Assembly: GCF_947500835.1 (NCBI RefSeq)
Contig: NZ_CANMTQ010000004.1
Coordinates: 297,650-361,649 of the forward strand
Source: an uncultured Halomonas sp.
GTDB lineage: Bacteria > Pseudomonadota > Gammaproteobacteria > Pseudomonadales > Halomonadaceae
Direction: 5' to 3'
Length of the DNA: 64,000 bases
The notes below the pieces were generated by a model. It ran no database searches. It was not told the origin of the DNA and saw nothing but the letters and a program-made list of their open reading frames with translations. Within the stretch, counting starts at the first letter, position 1, and each line of letters starts with the position of its first letter. Shown here piece by piece: positions 55,891 through 63,068 of the stretch. A program made the position numbers and the translations under genes.

Positions 55891-56115
55891 ATGGGTCTCC
55901 AGCAAATCGAAGCCAAGGTTCTGCACCTTTTAGAGGAAGAGCGCACCAAATTGTTTCGGAAGTTGGTGTTCAGCCTGGATTCGCCATCTTCCGAAGAGCT
56001 TCGCGCAGCATGGTTGACACAAGCGCAGCGCAGGGAAAGAGAATTGGACGATGACAGCGTTAAAGCGGTTCCAGGCGATGAAGTACTGAGGAAGGCAAGA
56101 GCACTGATTGGGTGA
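55891..56115 (+). CDS. addiction-module antitoxin-like protein (PF09720 type)
   Basis: A 74-residue charged protein of the putative addiction-module component family: a helical N-terminus (LLEEERTKLFRKLVFSL), then a Ser/Glu linker and an acidic C-terminus ending before a RelE/ParE-like remnant whose start overlaps its stop. With the partner truncated, this antitoxin is probably orphaned. Confidence 0.7.
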   Translation: MGLQQIEAKVLHLLEEERTKLFRKLVFSLDSPSSEELRAAWLTQAQRRERELDDDSVKAVPGDEVLRKARALIG

Positions 56116-56219
56116 AGTACCATTTCCACCCGGCAGCAGACGCCGAGCTTCTGAAATCGGTAGGTTATTACGAATCACGGTTGCCAAGGCCGAGTGGCGC
56201 CTTGGTCGAAGACTTCTAG
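56112..56219 (+). pseudogene. truncated RelE/ParE-type toxin remnant
   Basis: From a GTG overlapping the antitoxin stop, 35 codons read VKYHFHPAADAELLKSVGYY, matching the first third of ParE/RelE toxins of this pairing, then diverge and stop at 56219. The rest of the toxin is absent, so it cannot be active. Confidence 0.65.
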
Positions 56220-56269
56220 GCGCTTCCACATCCCATATTGTTTGACTTTTTATTTATTTCAGCGCTCCG

Positions 56270-56539
56270 CTAATGTGCGTCGCCTGCGTCGTCACCATTG
56301 AGCGGTTTGTTAGTAGATTCTGCTTGAAGGCGCTCAACCAGCCACACCTTGATGATTGATTGGCGGGTAACCCCAATACGCGCAGCTTCACGATCCAACG
56401 ACTCTACGACCCAAGCAGGAAAATCCACGTTGATTCGTTTTTGTTCCAGGTTGGTGCGACGGGCTGTAGACAGGTCAAGGTCTTCAATGATGTCCTCCTG
56501 GCCTGCGTCAAATTTTCTATCGAAGTCTTTAGCTTTCAT
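56270..56539 (-). CDS. brnA: BrnA-family antitoxin
   Basis: An 89-residue antitoxin with a C-terminal ribbon-helix-helix-like region (EQKRINVDFPAWVVESLDREAARIGVTRQSIIK), typical of BrnA. It neutralises BrnT and autoregulates. The ATG at 56539 lies within the end of the toxin gene, has AGAGG upstream, and gives the usual order toxin then antitoxin. Left-most intact module of the cassette run; no clear attC follows it. Confidence 0.88.
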   Translation of the reverse strand: MKAKDFDRKFDAGQEDIIEDLDLSTARRTNLEQKRINVDFPAWVVESLDREAARIGVTRQSIIKVWLVERLQAESTNKPLNGDDAGDAH

Positions 56540-56792
56540 AGAACTCAACCTCTTTCTTACGGGAACGCCTGACTGAAATCAGACGGATACGACCTTTCCT
56601 GTACGTGACGACAGCTGACCAGTGCTTTTCGCTAATCTTGCCTATCAGAACGAACCTTGGCTCATCCTCTGATTTTGCGCGGATTTCCAGCAGATACGGA
56701 TCTTTCCACAGCTCTTGTGCGGTCACGAAATCAATTCCGTGCTTATCCAAATTGGCCTGACTTTTGGCTTCGTCGAATTCAAACTCATTCAT
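56529..56792 (-). CDS. brnT: BrnT-family toxin
   Basis: An 87-residue RelE-fold ribonuclease toxin. Typical BrnT segments are FEFDEAKSQANLDKHGIDF at the N-terminus and the C-terminal IRLISVRRSRKKEVEFYE with the catalytic basic residues. Overlaps brnA by 11 bases. Complete. Confidence 0.9.
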   Translation of the reverse strand: MNEFEFDEAKSQANLDKHGIDFVTAQELWKDPYLLEIRAKSEDEPRFVLIGKISEKHWSAVVTYRKGRIRLISVRRSRKKEVEFYES

Positions 56793-56848
56793 GAGTATAA
56801 ATTATACTTTTTTTACTCAAACCGCAAAGTCTGAAAAGAAGCTGGAGC

Positions 56849-56919
56849 TGCTAACGACTTGGCTTTGCAGCGTGCCGCAGCGCAGCGTAGGCGCGTCCGG
56901 CAATAGCCTCTGGTTAAAT
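56849..56919. repeat. integron attC-like site between brnT and ccdA
   Basis: About 71 bases bounded by GCTAAC and GTTAAAT, with imperfect arms (CTAACGACTTGGCTTTGC against the complement TTAACCAGAGGCTATTGC) around a GC-rich centre. Closely similar in sequence to the site at 58626, supporting a family of cassette recombination sites. Confidence 0.75.
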
Positions 56920-56986
56920 GTACTTGCATGCGCACAACCATGCGCATACCCTACTAACAAGTGTGTTAACGCAACAGGAGACAACG

Positions 56987-57232
56987 ATGGCCGATCTATA
57001 CAACACAGCCGCACCGAAAAAAGCCGCAAATTTGTCAGTCAATAGCGACTTGCTGAGAAAAACACGCGCTCTGAACATTAACCTCTCAGCGACCCTTGAG
57101 CGGGCATTGAAAGAAGAATTGGCAAAGCGCGAGTCTTCCCAATGGATTGAAGAAAACCGGTCAGCAATCAAAAGCTACAACGAGTTTGTCGAGCAGCATG
57201 GCTGTTTCGGGGACGAATTCCGGAAGTTTTGA
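56987..57232 (+). CDS. ccdA: CcdA-family antitoxin
   Basis: An 81-residue antitoxin with an N-terminal RHH DNA-binding part (KKAANLSVNSDLLRKTRALNINLS) and the C-terminal toxin-binding WIEENRSAIKSYNEFVEQHG typical of CcdA. A GGAG lies before the ATG. Couples to ccdB by TGATG. Unlike its neighbours in the array it is on the plus strand. Confidence 0.93.
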   Translation: MADLYNTAAPKKAANLSVNSDLLRKTRALNINLSATLERALKEELAKRESSQWIEENRSAIKSYNEFVEQHGCFGDEFRKF

Positions 57233-57549
57233 TGGCTCAGTTCGACGTTTACCCAAACCCCAGCAAAACCAGCAAGGCGCATTACCCTTATTGGGTGGAT
57301 ATTCAAAGCCCTTTGCTAACAAATCTCGCGACTCGTATCGTTATTCCACTGGGCAAACGCGCGGCGTTTGGCGGTCAAGCCATGCGGGGCCTCACACCGG
57401 AAATCACCTTTGCCGGCCAGGAACTGCTGTTGCTGACACCTCAAATTTCTTCTGTGCCTGAGAAACAGCTAAAAAATCCAATTGGCTCCCTATCGCATTT
57501 CAGAGACCAGATTGTTGGAGCTCTGGACCTCGCAATTATTGGCATTTAA
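57232..57549 (+). CDS. ccdB: CcdB-family gyrase toxin
   Basis: A 105-residue gyrase poison. FDVYPNPS at the start, YWVDIQSPLL, RIVIPLGKR, and the C-terminal GALDLAIIGI matching the Trp-Gly-Ile end of plasmid CcdB, here with Ile in place of the terminal Trp that in F CcdB is important for poisoning. Length normal. Its stop codon lies in the first bases of the downstream attC-like site. Confidence 0.92.
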   Translation: MAQFDVYPNPSKTSKAHYPYWVDIQSPLLTNLATRIVIPLGKRAAFGGQAMRGLTPEITFAGQELLLLTPQISSVPEKQLKNPIGSLSHFRDQIVGALDLAIIGI

Positions 57550-57616
57550 CTACCTAGCTCAATTGCCGTTTTTGAGCGCAGCGAAAAAAATGGCCAAGTG
57601 CAACACCTTGTTCGGC
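57544..57616. repeat. integron attC-like site after ccdB
   Basis: About 73 bases from ATTTAAC to GTTCGGC. On the minus strand it reads from GCCGAAC to GTTAAAT, with a GGCCATTTTTTTCGCTG hairpin centre. Boundaries fit the core-site pattern; arm pairing is imperfect. Confidence 0.65.
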
Positions 57617-57619
57617 GTT

Positions 57620-57832
57620 TTATGCATAGATAAGGCGACGCCCTTTAGGCTCAGGAATTGGGTCTCCAAATTCGCGAGCCGTATCGAGCCATAGCTGCAT
57701 GGCCTCATGGGCATTCGCCAACGCCTCATCCGGAGATGTGCCATGCGCCATACAACCCGGCAATTCTGGCACATCGGCGACGAATGATTGATCTTCTTCA
57801 CTCCAATAGATAATGGTTTCGTACTTATACAT
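57620..57832 (-). CDS. hicB: HicB-family antitoxin
   Basis: A 70-residue HicB with the partial RNase H-like fold: YETIIYWSEEDQSFVADVPELPGCMAHG and DEALANAHEAMQLWL. The usual C-terminal HTH/RHH extension is missing, as in short HicB forms. Directly follows hicA with two bases between. Confidence 0.9.
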   Translation of the reverse strand: MYKYETIIYWSEEDQSFVADVPELPGCMAHGTSPDEALANAHEAMQLWLDTAREFGDPIPEPKGRRLIYA

Positions 57833-57834
57833 AG

Positions 57835-58086
57835 CTATTCACCTGCCAAGTGATATTTCAGTAATACGTCGCGAACCTGCCTCACCTGATATGGTTTGGC
57901 CTTGCTTCCTGCCCGCTGCATGTTTATCTTTTCCTCTATCCCTTCCTTTCGGTAAACATGGTGACTTCCGCGAATCCGTTCATCGAACCCAAGATAAAGC
58001 AGCATGCCCCGAATATCATCAAATCCGATATTCGCATCTGAAGTGCCACGAAGGATTTTCTCCATCACTTTCTTGTGCTTTCCCAT
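57835..58086 (-). CDS. hicA: HicA-family mRNA interferase toxin
   Basis: An 83-residue double-stranded-RNA-binding-fold toxin with the catalytic His in RGSHHVYRK and the C-terminal KPYQVRQVRDVLLKYHL. Complete and paired with hicB, toxin first. Confidence 0.9.
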   Translation of the reverse strand: MGKHKKVMEKILRGTSDANIGFDDIRGMLLYLGFDERIRGSHHVYRKEGIEEKINMQRAGSKAKPYQVRQVRDVLLKYHLAGE

Positions 58087-58110
58087 GCCACGTCCTTCTG
58101 GTTTCTGGGG

Positions 58111-58188
58111 GCCGAACGCGGAGCACAGCGGCGGCCCGTCAGGGACGTCCGGCGGCCATCGGCCGCGTACTGGTGCGGATTGTTATAA
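58111..58188. repeat. integron attC-like site between GNAT and hicA genes
   Basis: About 78 bases from GCCGAAC to GTTATAA with a highly GC-rich centre holding nested GGCGGCC/GGCCGCC-type pairing. Overlaps the last codons of the GNAT gene, as attC sites commonly do with cassette genes. Confidence 0.65.
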
Positions 58189-58608
58189 ACTGAATTCGAA
58201 TACATGCTGCTGTTTCAGAGGCTGAAAACCAAGATCTTGGTAAAAGCGGTGCGCAGGCTCCCGCTTAGAATTACATCGCACACGAAGCGTCAGTCCCTCA
58301 GATTTGGCCCATTCTGCCGCCTTTTGTACTAACCCCCTGCCAACATTTGCGCTTCGGTTGTCTTCCTGAACCACCAAGCCCCCGATTTCTAAAAATGGTT
58401 CCACTCCAACCCGCAGAGCCAGGAACGCATGAAGCCAACCAACAATGACACCACCAACCTCAGCAACCCAAACACGGTGACCGCCAGTTTCTAGGAGTGT
58501 ATAAAAGTGGCTCTCAACTTCGGACAACGCGCTTGTTTCGGGCGACAAACCACTTGCCAGGCGCACAACGTCAACTTCATCCCTTAGGACTGCCGGTCTA
58601 ATGATCAC
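58183..58608 (-). CDS. GNAT-family N-acetyltransferase
   Basis: A 141-residue GNAT enzyme. The acetyl-CoA-binding motif A region reads VVQEDNRSANVGRGLVQKAAEWA, with Gly-rich loop partly changed (SANVGRG), and the C-terminal FYQDLGFQPLKQQHVFEFSL is typical. It could modify antibiotics, toxins or cell components; the substrate is unknown. Single-gene cassette between two attC-like sites. Confidence 0.87.
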   Translation of the reverse strand: MIIRPAVLRDEVDVVRLASGLSPETSALSEVESHFYTLLETGGHRVWVAEVGGVIVGWLHAFLALRVGVEPFLEIGGLVVQEDNRSANVGRGLVQKAAEWAKSEGLTLRVRCNSKREPAHRFYQDLGFQPLKQQHVFEFSL

Positions 58609-58625
58609 ATATGCCTCGATGCCTT

Positions 58626-58695
58626 GATTTACGCCCGGCTTTGCGGCGTGCCAGAGTGCAGCGTAGGCACGTCCGACAACAGCTGCTTGTTAACC
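58626..58695. repeat. integron attC-like site between the higA-like and GNAT genes
   Basis: About 70 bases; one end GTTAACC, the other a degenerate GATTTACGCC. Core segment CTTTGCGGCGTGCC and GGCACGTCCG match the site at 56849 at most positions. Overlaps the stop codon of the HTH antitoxin gene. Confidence 0.7.
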
Positions 58696-58989
58696 CCGTA
58701 GCTCAAGGCCTTCTCGGATGACTTCAGGATGACGGGAAGCAATCTCGATGAGTGCTTTTGCTGGGCCTGAGGGTTCACGTCGACCTTGCTCCCATTCCTG
58801 CAACGTACGCGCCGAAATATGCAGAACCTCAGCAAACTCTATCTGAGTCAGACCCGTTTTACCCCGTGCTTGCGCAACCTCGTTAGGTTCTACACGACTG
58901 ATTCGTGCAGTTTTACCCGCTTTCATTTCTTTGACGGATTGGAGCAGCTTGTTGCCAAGCTCCTCAGCACTCATTGTCTCGTTACTCAT
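58690..58989 (-). CDS. HTH antitoxin (HigA/NadS-like)
   Basis: A 99-residue protein with a C-terminal XRE helix-turn-helix (RGKTGLTQIEFAEVLHISARTLQEWEQGRREPSG), the usual antitoxin for RelE/HigB-type toxins encoded just upstream. The ATG at 58989 overlaps the toxin gene by 8 bases. Likely binds its own promoter. Confidence 0.88.
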   Translation of the reverse strand: MSNETMSAEELGNKLLQSVKEMKAGKTARISRVEPNEVAQARGKTGLTQIEFAEVLHISARTLQEWEQGRREPSGPAKALIEIASRHPEVIREGLELRG

Positions 58990-59296
58990 TTTCCAATACC
59001 TCACGAATCGACTTCAGGATATGAGTGGGTATGTTGCCCCTGACGGCTCTTTTGTAGATCACCAACAACCAGATCTCACCATTTGCCAGTTTGGTGAAGT
59101 AAATAACTCGCACTCCACCGCGCTTCCCTGAACCCGCTACCGACCAACGAACCTTTTTACACCCGCCGCTACCTGAAATGGGGTCGCCAACTTCCGGACT
59201 GGCTGCAAGCCAAGCAAAGAAGGCGCTTCGCTCTTCCTCAGTCCAGATTTTTCTGGCGTCCACTTCAAATGTAGGGGTTTCGATAATGGTGAGCAT
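58982..59296 (-). CDS. RelE/HigB-like toxin
   Basis: A 104-residue toxin with the pattern of the RelE/HigB group: ETPTFEVDARKIWTEEERSAFFAWLA, then GSGGCKKVRWSVAGSGKRGGVRVIYFTK and the C-terminal helical ending. Basic residues for mRNA cleavage are present. Start at ATG 59296; an ATG four codons upstream is possible. It would be the first cassette next to the attI-like region. Confidence 0.85.
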   Translation of the reverse strand: MLTIIETPTFEVDARKIWTEEERSAFFAWLAASPEVGDPISGSGGCKKVRWSVAGSGKRGGVRVIYFTKLANGEIWLLVIYKRAVRGNIPTHILKSIREVLENE

Positions 59297-59309
59297 GACA
59301 GCCAACATA

Positions 59310-59555
59310 CGTCATTGACGTAGTTATGCAAGATTGGCGTCGAAAAGGGTTAACAGGTATTAGACGGAACGCTCTGATATTGAATAAACGCACTGGCATG
59401 TCCAACAATGTTATCTAGCACGTCTTTCTTCGCCTAACCCACTGATATCACAAAGTATTGAGAATAGCTCGGTAGCCTATGCAGAATTCGCGCGCTTGCG
59501 CGTTTTGCCAGGATCAATAATACGGATGCATATCCATGCTTTGTGAGAGCGCCAT
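59310..59555. other. possible integron attI/leader region
   Basis: A gene-free stretch between the toxin gene and the integrase-like remnant. On the minus strand it contains GTTAGGC (59438-59432) and GTTAACC (59354-59348), both fitting the GTTRRRY recombination core, as expected where attI meets the first cassette. A GCGCGC-TT-GCGCG hairpin lies near 59490. The promoter for cassette expression should be here. Assignment depends on the remnant next door being an integrase. Confidence 0.35.
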
Positions 59556-59690
59556 ATGGATACGCACAGCAAGCCGCCGAAGCTGATGCAGCGGGTAAAG
59601 GCTACCTCGCGCGTGAAACGCTACAACCCACGTACCGACCAGCCTCTCCCGCTACGCGGGCTTGCACGCCAGCATGGTGGCGAACTGTAG
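59556..59690 (+). pseudogene. short remnant resembling the N-terminus of an integron integrase
   Basis: 44 codons from an ATG, including KPPKLMQRVKATSRVKRYN then PRTDQ, which resemble the opening of IntI-type tyrosine recombinases (PKLL-QVR--IR-KHYS-RTEQAY). Similarity ends after the RTDQ position and a stop follows at 59690; no catalytic domain is found nearby. It points away from the cassettes, as intI does. The match is by memory of the family pattern over about 25 residues, so it is provisional. Confidence 0.42.
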
Positions 59691-60218
59691 TCGTGCACCG
59701 TTGTGCATCTTGCCGACATCCTCGTTGTACTTGATCAGCTCCCAGCCACCGTAAGCCTCACGCAACTGCCCTGCTCCAAGGGTGAAGGGGAAGCCAACCG
59801 GGCAAGGGTGCTCGTCGGTGTCCATGGCACAGACAATCGTGTTGTAGCCGCCAGGCAAAGTGTGCTCCTGCATGTCGGCAATCACCGCTTCAACACGGCT
59901 TGGGTCGAGAAACATCAGGGTGACGGTACAGACAATCCATCCATACTCGCTGCTCAGCCCTGCGCTATTGATGTCGTACACCTGTGACCTGATGTTATCA
60001 ATTCCCTCCCGGCTCACGATCTGCTGCAGCATGTCGATAGCCGCAGGATTGTTGTCTACCGCGGTCACATCAAAGCCCTGCTGGCTCAGGTACAGAGCAT
60101 TGCGCCCGTTGGAGCAGCCCATGTCCAGAACGCTGCACGGCGCCACCACCCGGCATGCCTCAATCACTTCGCTATGCGCCGGATTCAAGCCATAGCGGCT
60201 ATTCAGATCAGCTGACAT
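59652..60218 (-). CDS. tehB: TehB-type tellurite resistance methyltransferase
   Basis: A 188-residue SAM methyltransferase of the TehB group, which methylates tellurite or related metalloid oxyanions. Motif I is VLDMGCSNGRNALYLSQQGFDVTAVDNN, then VCTVTLMFLD and the C-terminal PFTLGAGQLREAYGGWELIKYNEDVG. Length is typical. No tehA is adjacent. Its 3' end overlaps the integrase-like remnant on the other strand. Confidence 0.88.
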   Translation of the reverse strand: MSADLNSRYGLNPAHSEVIEACRVVAPCSVLDMGCSNGRNALYLSQQGFDVTAVDNNPAAIDMLQQIVSREGIDNIRSQVYDINSAGLSSEYGWIVCTVTLMFLDPSRVEAVIADMQEHTLPGGYNTIVCAMDTDEHPCPVGFPFTLGAGQLREAYGGWELIKYNEDVGKMHNGARLQFATMLACKPA

Positions 60219-60323
60219 CGTATCGCCTTTTGCTTCTGCATAAGATGCATAAACTATACTACTTTGTTGGCGCAGCGTAATAGCGCCAGCCGAGAACCCC
60301 GAGGATCAACTCGTCGCCATCAG

Positions 60324-61007
60324 CTAGAACCTTGGGTTGATACTTAACGAGAGCATGGCGGAGAGCTGGCATAGTGGCCTTGCTGACACCCGCTGCAATG
60401 CATTGAAGGCATCCTGTACACGCTGCCTGTCGCGCCGACTCGTCGGCATCTGGTCAATCACCCCGGCGGCCACCAGGCGTGCCACCACATCGCTGGTCAG
60501 CAGAAAGGTATCCTTGCCGACAAGTCGCAGGAAGCCGGCGGCGGAGCGCCCGCCCAGCCGAGCGCCACGCTTGGCCAATAGACGCCACAGGCCGATGATG
60601 TCGGCACTGGGCCAGTTGGCAATGAACTCGCCAAAGCTTGTGTCCTGCTCCTGGCGAATATCCAGGATGAACTGGGCATTCCTGGGAATGGTCTGTAGCT
60701 TGGTGCGGTGACGGATAATGCGGTCATTGTTCATGTAGCCGTCGATCTGCTCCGGGCTGAGCAACACGAGCGTCTCCGGGTCAAACCCCCAGAAGGCTTC
60801 CTCGAAGGCGGGCCACCTGGCATCGACCACCGAGTGTGTCATGCCGGCCCGAAATACCCGCAGGCTCATGGCGGAAAGATAGCGATCGTCTCCCAGCTGT
60901 TTCAGCTCGTCAGGCGTCAGCGGGCTGGGCAGGAAGGCTTCCATGGCGTCGTCAGAGGCGAAGCGATTGCGAACCCTGTCATGGAGCCAGCGGTAATCCA
61001 GTGTCAT
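60324..61007 (-). CDS. DNA-3-methyladenine glycosylase I family protein (long form)
   Basis: A 227-residue protein of the Tag superfamily in its longer proteobacterial version: DYRWLHDRVRNRFASDDAMEAFLPSP, then VFRAGMTHSVVDARWPAFEEAFWGFDP, RNAQFILDIR and FLRLVGKDTFLLTSDVVARL. It lacks the N-terminal Cys and C-terminal His/Cys that bind zinc in E. coli Tag, so activity may differ. It would excise alkylated adenine. Divergent from lplA. Confidence 0.88.
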   Translation of the reverse strand: MTLDYRWLHDRVRNRFASDDAMEAFLPSPLTPDELKQLGDDRYLSAMSLRVFRAGMTHSVVDARWPAFEEAFWGFDPETLVLLSPEQIDGYMNNDRIIRHRTKLQTIPRNAQFILDIRQEQDTSFGEFIANWPSADIIGLWRLLAKRGARLGGRSAAGFLRLVGKDTFLLTSDVVARLVAAGVIDQMPTSRRDRQRVQDAFNALQRVSARPLCQLSAMLSLSINPRF

Positions 61008-61109
61008 GTCTACCTCGCTCTACCTGGGCCGTCGTTGACTCTTGCTGGCGGCGCTATAGTCTCGACCATTATCTCCAATCGCTATCTTCGCTTCACCGCC
61101 AGGTTCGCC

Positions 61110-62117
61110 ATGATCTATATCGACAACGAAGGCATTACCGACCCGCATGTCAACCTCGCCATCGAGGAGTACTGCATTCGCCATCTGCCTGGGGGCGAGG
61201 ACTACCTGCTGTTCTACATCAACGCGCCGTCGATCATCATCGGTCGCAATCAGAACACCCTGGAAGAGATTCATCAGGCGTATATCGACGAGCACGGCAT
61301 TCATGTCGTGCGACGCATCTCCGGCGGCGGCGCGGTGTATCACGACCATGGCAACCTCAATTTCAGCTTTCTGACCGACTTTTCCAAGGACAAGTTGAAC
61401 AACTTCAAGCAGTTTGCCGCTCCCATCATCGAGGTGCTCAATGCGATGGGTGTACCAGCCGAGATGAAGGGCCGCAACGACATTGTGGTAGGCGATAAAA
61501 AGATCTCCGGCAACGCCCAGTTCTCATCCACCAAGCGCATGTTCAACCACGGCACCCTGCTGCTGGACTGCGACTTGAGCCAGGTTACCCAGGCGCTTGA
61601 CGTCAAGATGACCAAAATCAAATCCAAGGGTCACAAGTCTGCCCGGGCGCGGGTTGCCAACATCGCCGAGTTTCTGGAGACACCGCTCTCTACCGAAGCG
61701 TTCAAGGAGAAAATACTGGCAAGCCTTTTCCCTGATGGTATTGAGCGCAAGACCTACCGCCTGACCGCCGAGGACTGGGACAGCATCAATATGCTGGTCG
61801 AAGAAAAATACCGCCAGTGGGACTGGAACTACGGCCACTCGCCGGACTTTGACATCCAGCATACCCGGCACTTTGCCGCAGGGATCATCGATTTTCGTCT
61901 CAAGGTAAAGCGCGGCGGCGCCATCGAAAACGTCAAGATTTACGGTGACTTCTTCGGTCAACGCCCGGTCAGCGAGATCGAAGATGCACTGGTTGGCGTG
62001 CGCTACGACAAGCGCGCCATCGAAGGCGCACTGGAAGGCATTGACCTCTACCCCTACGTTGGCGAAGTGGACCGCGCCGAGTTTCTCGACCTGATCTACG
62101 GACCGGATGAGCAATAG
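61110..62117 (+). CDS. lplA: lipoate-protein ligase A
   Basis: A 335-residue ligase attaching scavenged lipoate to E2 and H proteins. Signatures are IIIGRNQNTLEEI, VVRRISGGGAVYHDHGNLNFSF, the catalytic Lys in VVGDKKISGNAQ, and a C-terminal accessory domain with NYGHSPDF. Full-length two-domain form. The ATG at 61110 begins at the conserved N-terminus; the frame is open further upstream without homology. A hairpin follows the stop. Confidence 0.93.
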   Translation: MIYIDNEGITDPHVNLAIEEYCIRHLPGGEDYLLFYINAPSIIIGRNQNTLEEIHQAYIDEHGIHVVRRISGGGAVYHDHGNLNFSFLTDFSKDKLNNFKQFAAPIIEVLNAMGVPAEMKGRNDIVVGDKKISGNAQFSSTKRMFNHGTLLLDCDLSQVTQALDVKMTKIKSKGHKSARARVANIAEFLETPLSTEAFKEKILASLFPDGIERKTYRLTAEDWDSINMLVEEKYRQWDWNYGHSPDFDIQHTRHFAAGIIDFRLKVKRGGAIENVKIYGDFFGQRPVSEIEDALVGVRYDKRAIEGALEGIDLYPYVGEVDRAEFLDLIYGPDEQ

Positions 62118-62118
62118 C

Positions 62119-62144
62119 TTTCCGAGCTTGATCATTTTCGGAAA
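62119..62144 (+). terminator. possible terminator of lplA
   Basis: A seven-base stem TTTCCGA with TCGGAAA and a 13-base loop, two bases after the lplA stop, followed by an AT-rich run. The 107 bases from here to the next attC-like site are AT-rich and carry nothing else I recognise. Confidence 0.5.
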
Positions 62145-62250
62145 CTTGATTAATTTTAGGCGAGATAAGTTTTTCGCCAGCACTTTAATCGTATTTGTTT
62201 AATTCTTCTATTATTATAAAGTACTTATTTAGTTTTTATTAAATTAGGCT

Positions 62251-62328
62251 GCTTAACGCCCGCCATCACCGGTGACAAAGCCGCAGCGAAGCGGAGGTTT
62301 TGGCATCCGGTGCATGGCCTGGTTATGT
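62251..62328. repeat. integron attC-like site after the parE-like gene
   Basis: About 78 bases from GCTTAAC to GTTATGT. The arms pair well: AACGCCCGCCATCACCGGTGAC against the complement AACCAGGCCATGCACCGGATGC, with a GCAGCGAAGCGG centre. Overlaps the last codons of the toxin gene. Confidence 0.8.
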
Positions 62329-62622
62329 TTCGTTTTCTGGCAATTCGAGCTGCCTCTCACTCCGCCAGACTCTTATGAGCACAAGCTCTTTAGCCTGCCT
62401 GAGATAGACAACCCGAAACGGCGCGTGAATCAATTCGCGAATATGATCCAGGTTGAATTCCGGAACAACTCGACCAGCATCAGGGTGGATTTGAAGCATT
62501 CCACAATGCTCCAAGATAGCAGACACAAAATCATCACCGATATGTGGTACATCCTGCTCTCTGTAATACTCCTGAATAGCCTGTAAGTCCTCAAGAGCGG
62601 ACTGTGCGATGCGTAATTCCAT
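62323..62622 (-). CDS. ParE/RelE-family toxin
   Basis: A 99-residue toxin with the ParE-like pattern IAQSALEDLQAIQEYYREQ, FVSAILEHCGMLQIHPDAGRVVPEF, and IRELIHAPFRVVYLRQAKELVLIRVWRSERQL. It starts immediately after the antitoxin stop codon (TAA then ATG). Complete, with antitoxin first, in a cassette ending in the attC-like site at 62251. Confidence 0.9.
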   Translation of the reverse strand: MELRIAQSALEDLQAIQEYYREQDVPHIGDDFVSAILEHCGMLQIHPDAGRVVPEFNLDHIRELIHAPFRVVYLRQAKELVLIRVWRSERQLELPENET

Positions 62623-62892
62623 TTACTCAATGCCCAACGTTTTCTTGGCGTCCTCCAGCGATGCGGTGTTACCCTCGCGGGCATCCATAAGTCCCTGCGC
62701 CACCGCCTTTACAAACCGCAATTCCTCTGCGGTTCTCTCATAATCCTCAAGCCCCTGAACAACAGCTATACCGCGGCCACGACTGGTAAGCAGGATTGGG
62801 CGATGCGTATCCTGAGCTCGACCGACCACCTTTCCGGGGTTGATCTTCAGGTCTGATAGAGGAATAACATCCTCGGAAAATTTTACTTGCAT
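62623..62892 (-). CDS. Phd/YefM-family antitoxin
   Basis: An 89-residue antitoxin: VIPLSDLKINPGKVVGRAQDTHRPILLTSRGRGIAVVQGLEDYERTAEE is the Phd/YefM DNA-binding domain, followed by an acidic C-terminus for toxin binding. Directly upstream of the ParE-like toxin gene. Confidence 0.9.
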   Translation of the reverse strand: MQVKFSEDVIPLSDLKINPGKVVGRAQDTHRPILLTSRGRGIAVVQGLEDYERTAEELRFVKAVAQGLMDAREGNTASLEDAKKTLGIE

Positions 62893-62955
62893 GATGATTA
62901 CCTGGCAAAAGACTTGGTACTATTAATAGCACCAGTTAACAGGTGCGGTCAAGAA

Positions 62956-63052
62956 ACATAACGCCGCATTAAGGTGTGAGCGACGCTTGGCTATACTTGA
63001 GCGAAGCGAAACCGCCAAGTGTTGCGAATCACTCTTAAATGCTTTGTTATGT
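62956..63052. repeat. integron attC-like site with long arms
   Basis: About 97 bases from ACATAAC to GTTATGT. Arms are long and well matched: AACGCCGCATTAAGG...GCTTGGC against the complement AACAAAGCATTTAAG...ACTTGGC. It has the size and design of chromosomal-integron attC sites. Confidence 0.85.
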
Positions 63053-63068
63053 GCACTTTTCAGCCAAA

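Noticed and set aside
59543..59734. Plus-strand open frame overlapping the integrase remnant in another frame
   Set aside because: Low-quality composition and no match; the alternative frame with the IntI-like start is the better reading.
60708..61109. Upstream extension of the lplA frame
   Set aside because: It is antisense to the Tag-like gene and shows no ligase homology; the conserved start is at 61110.
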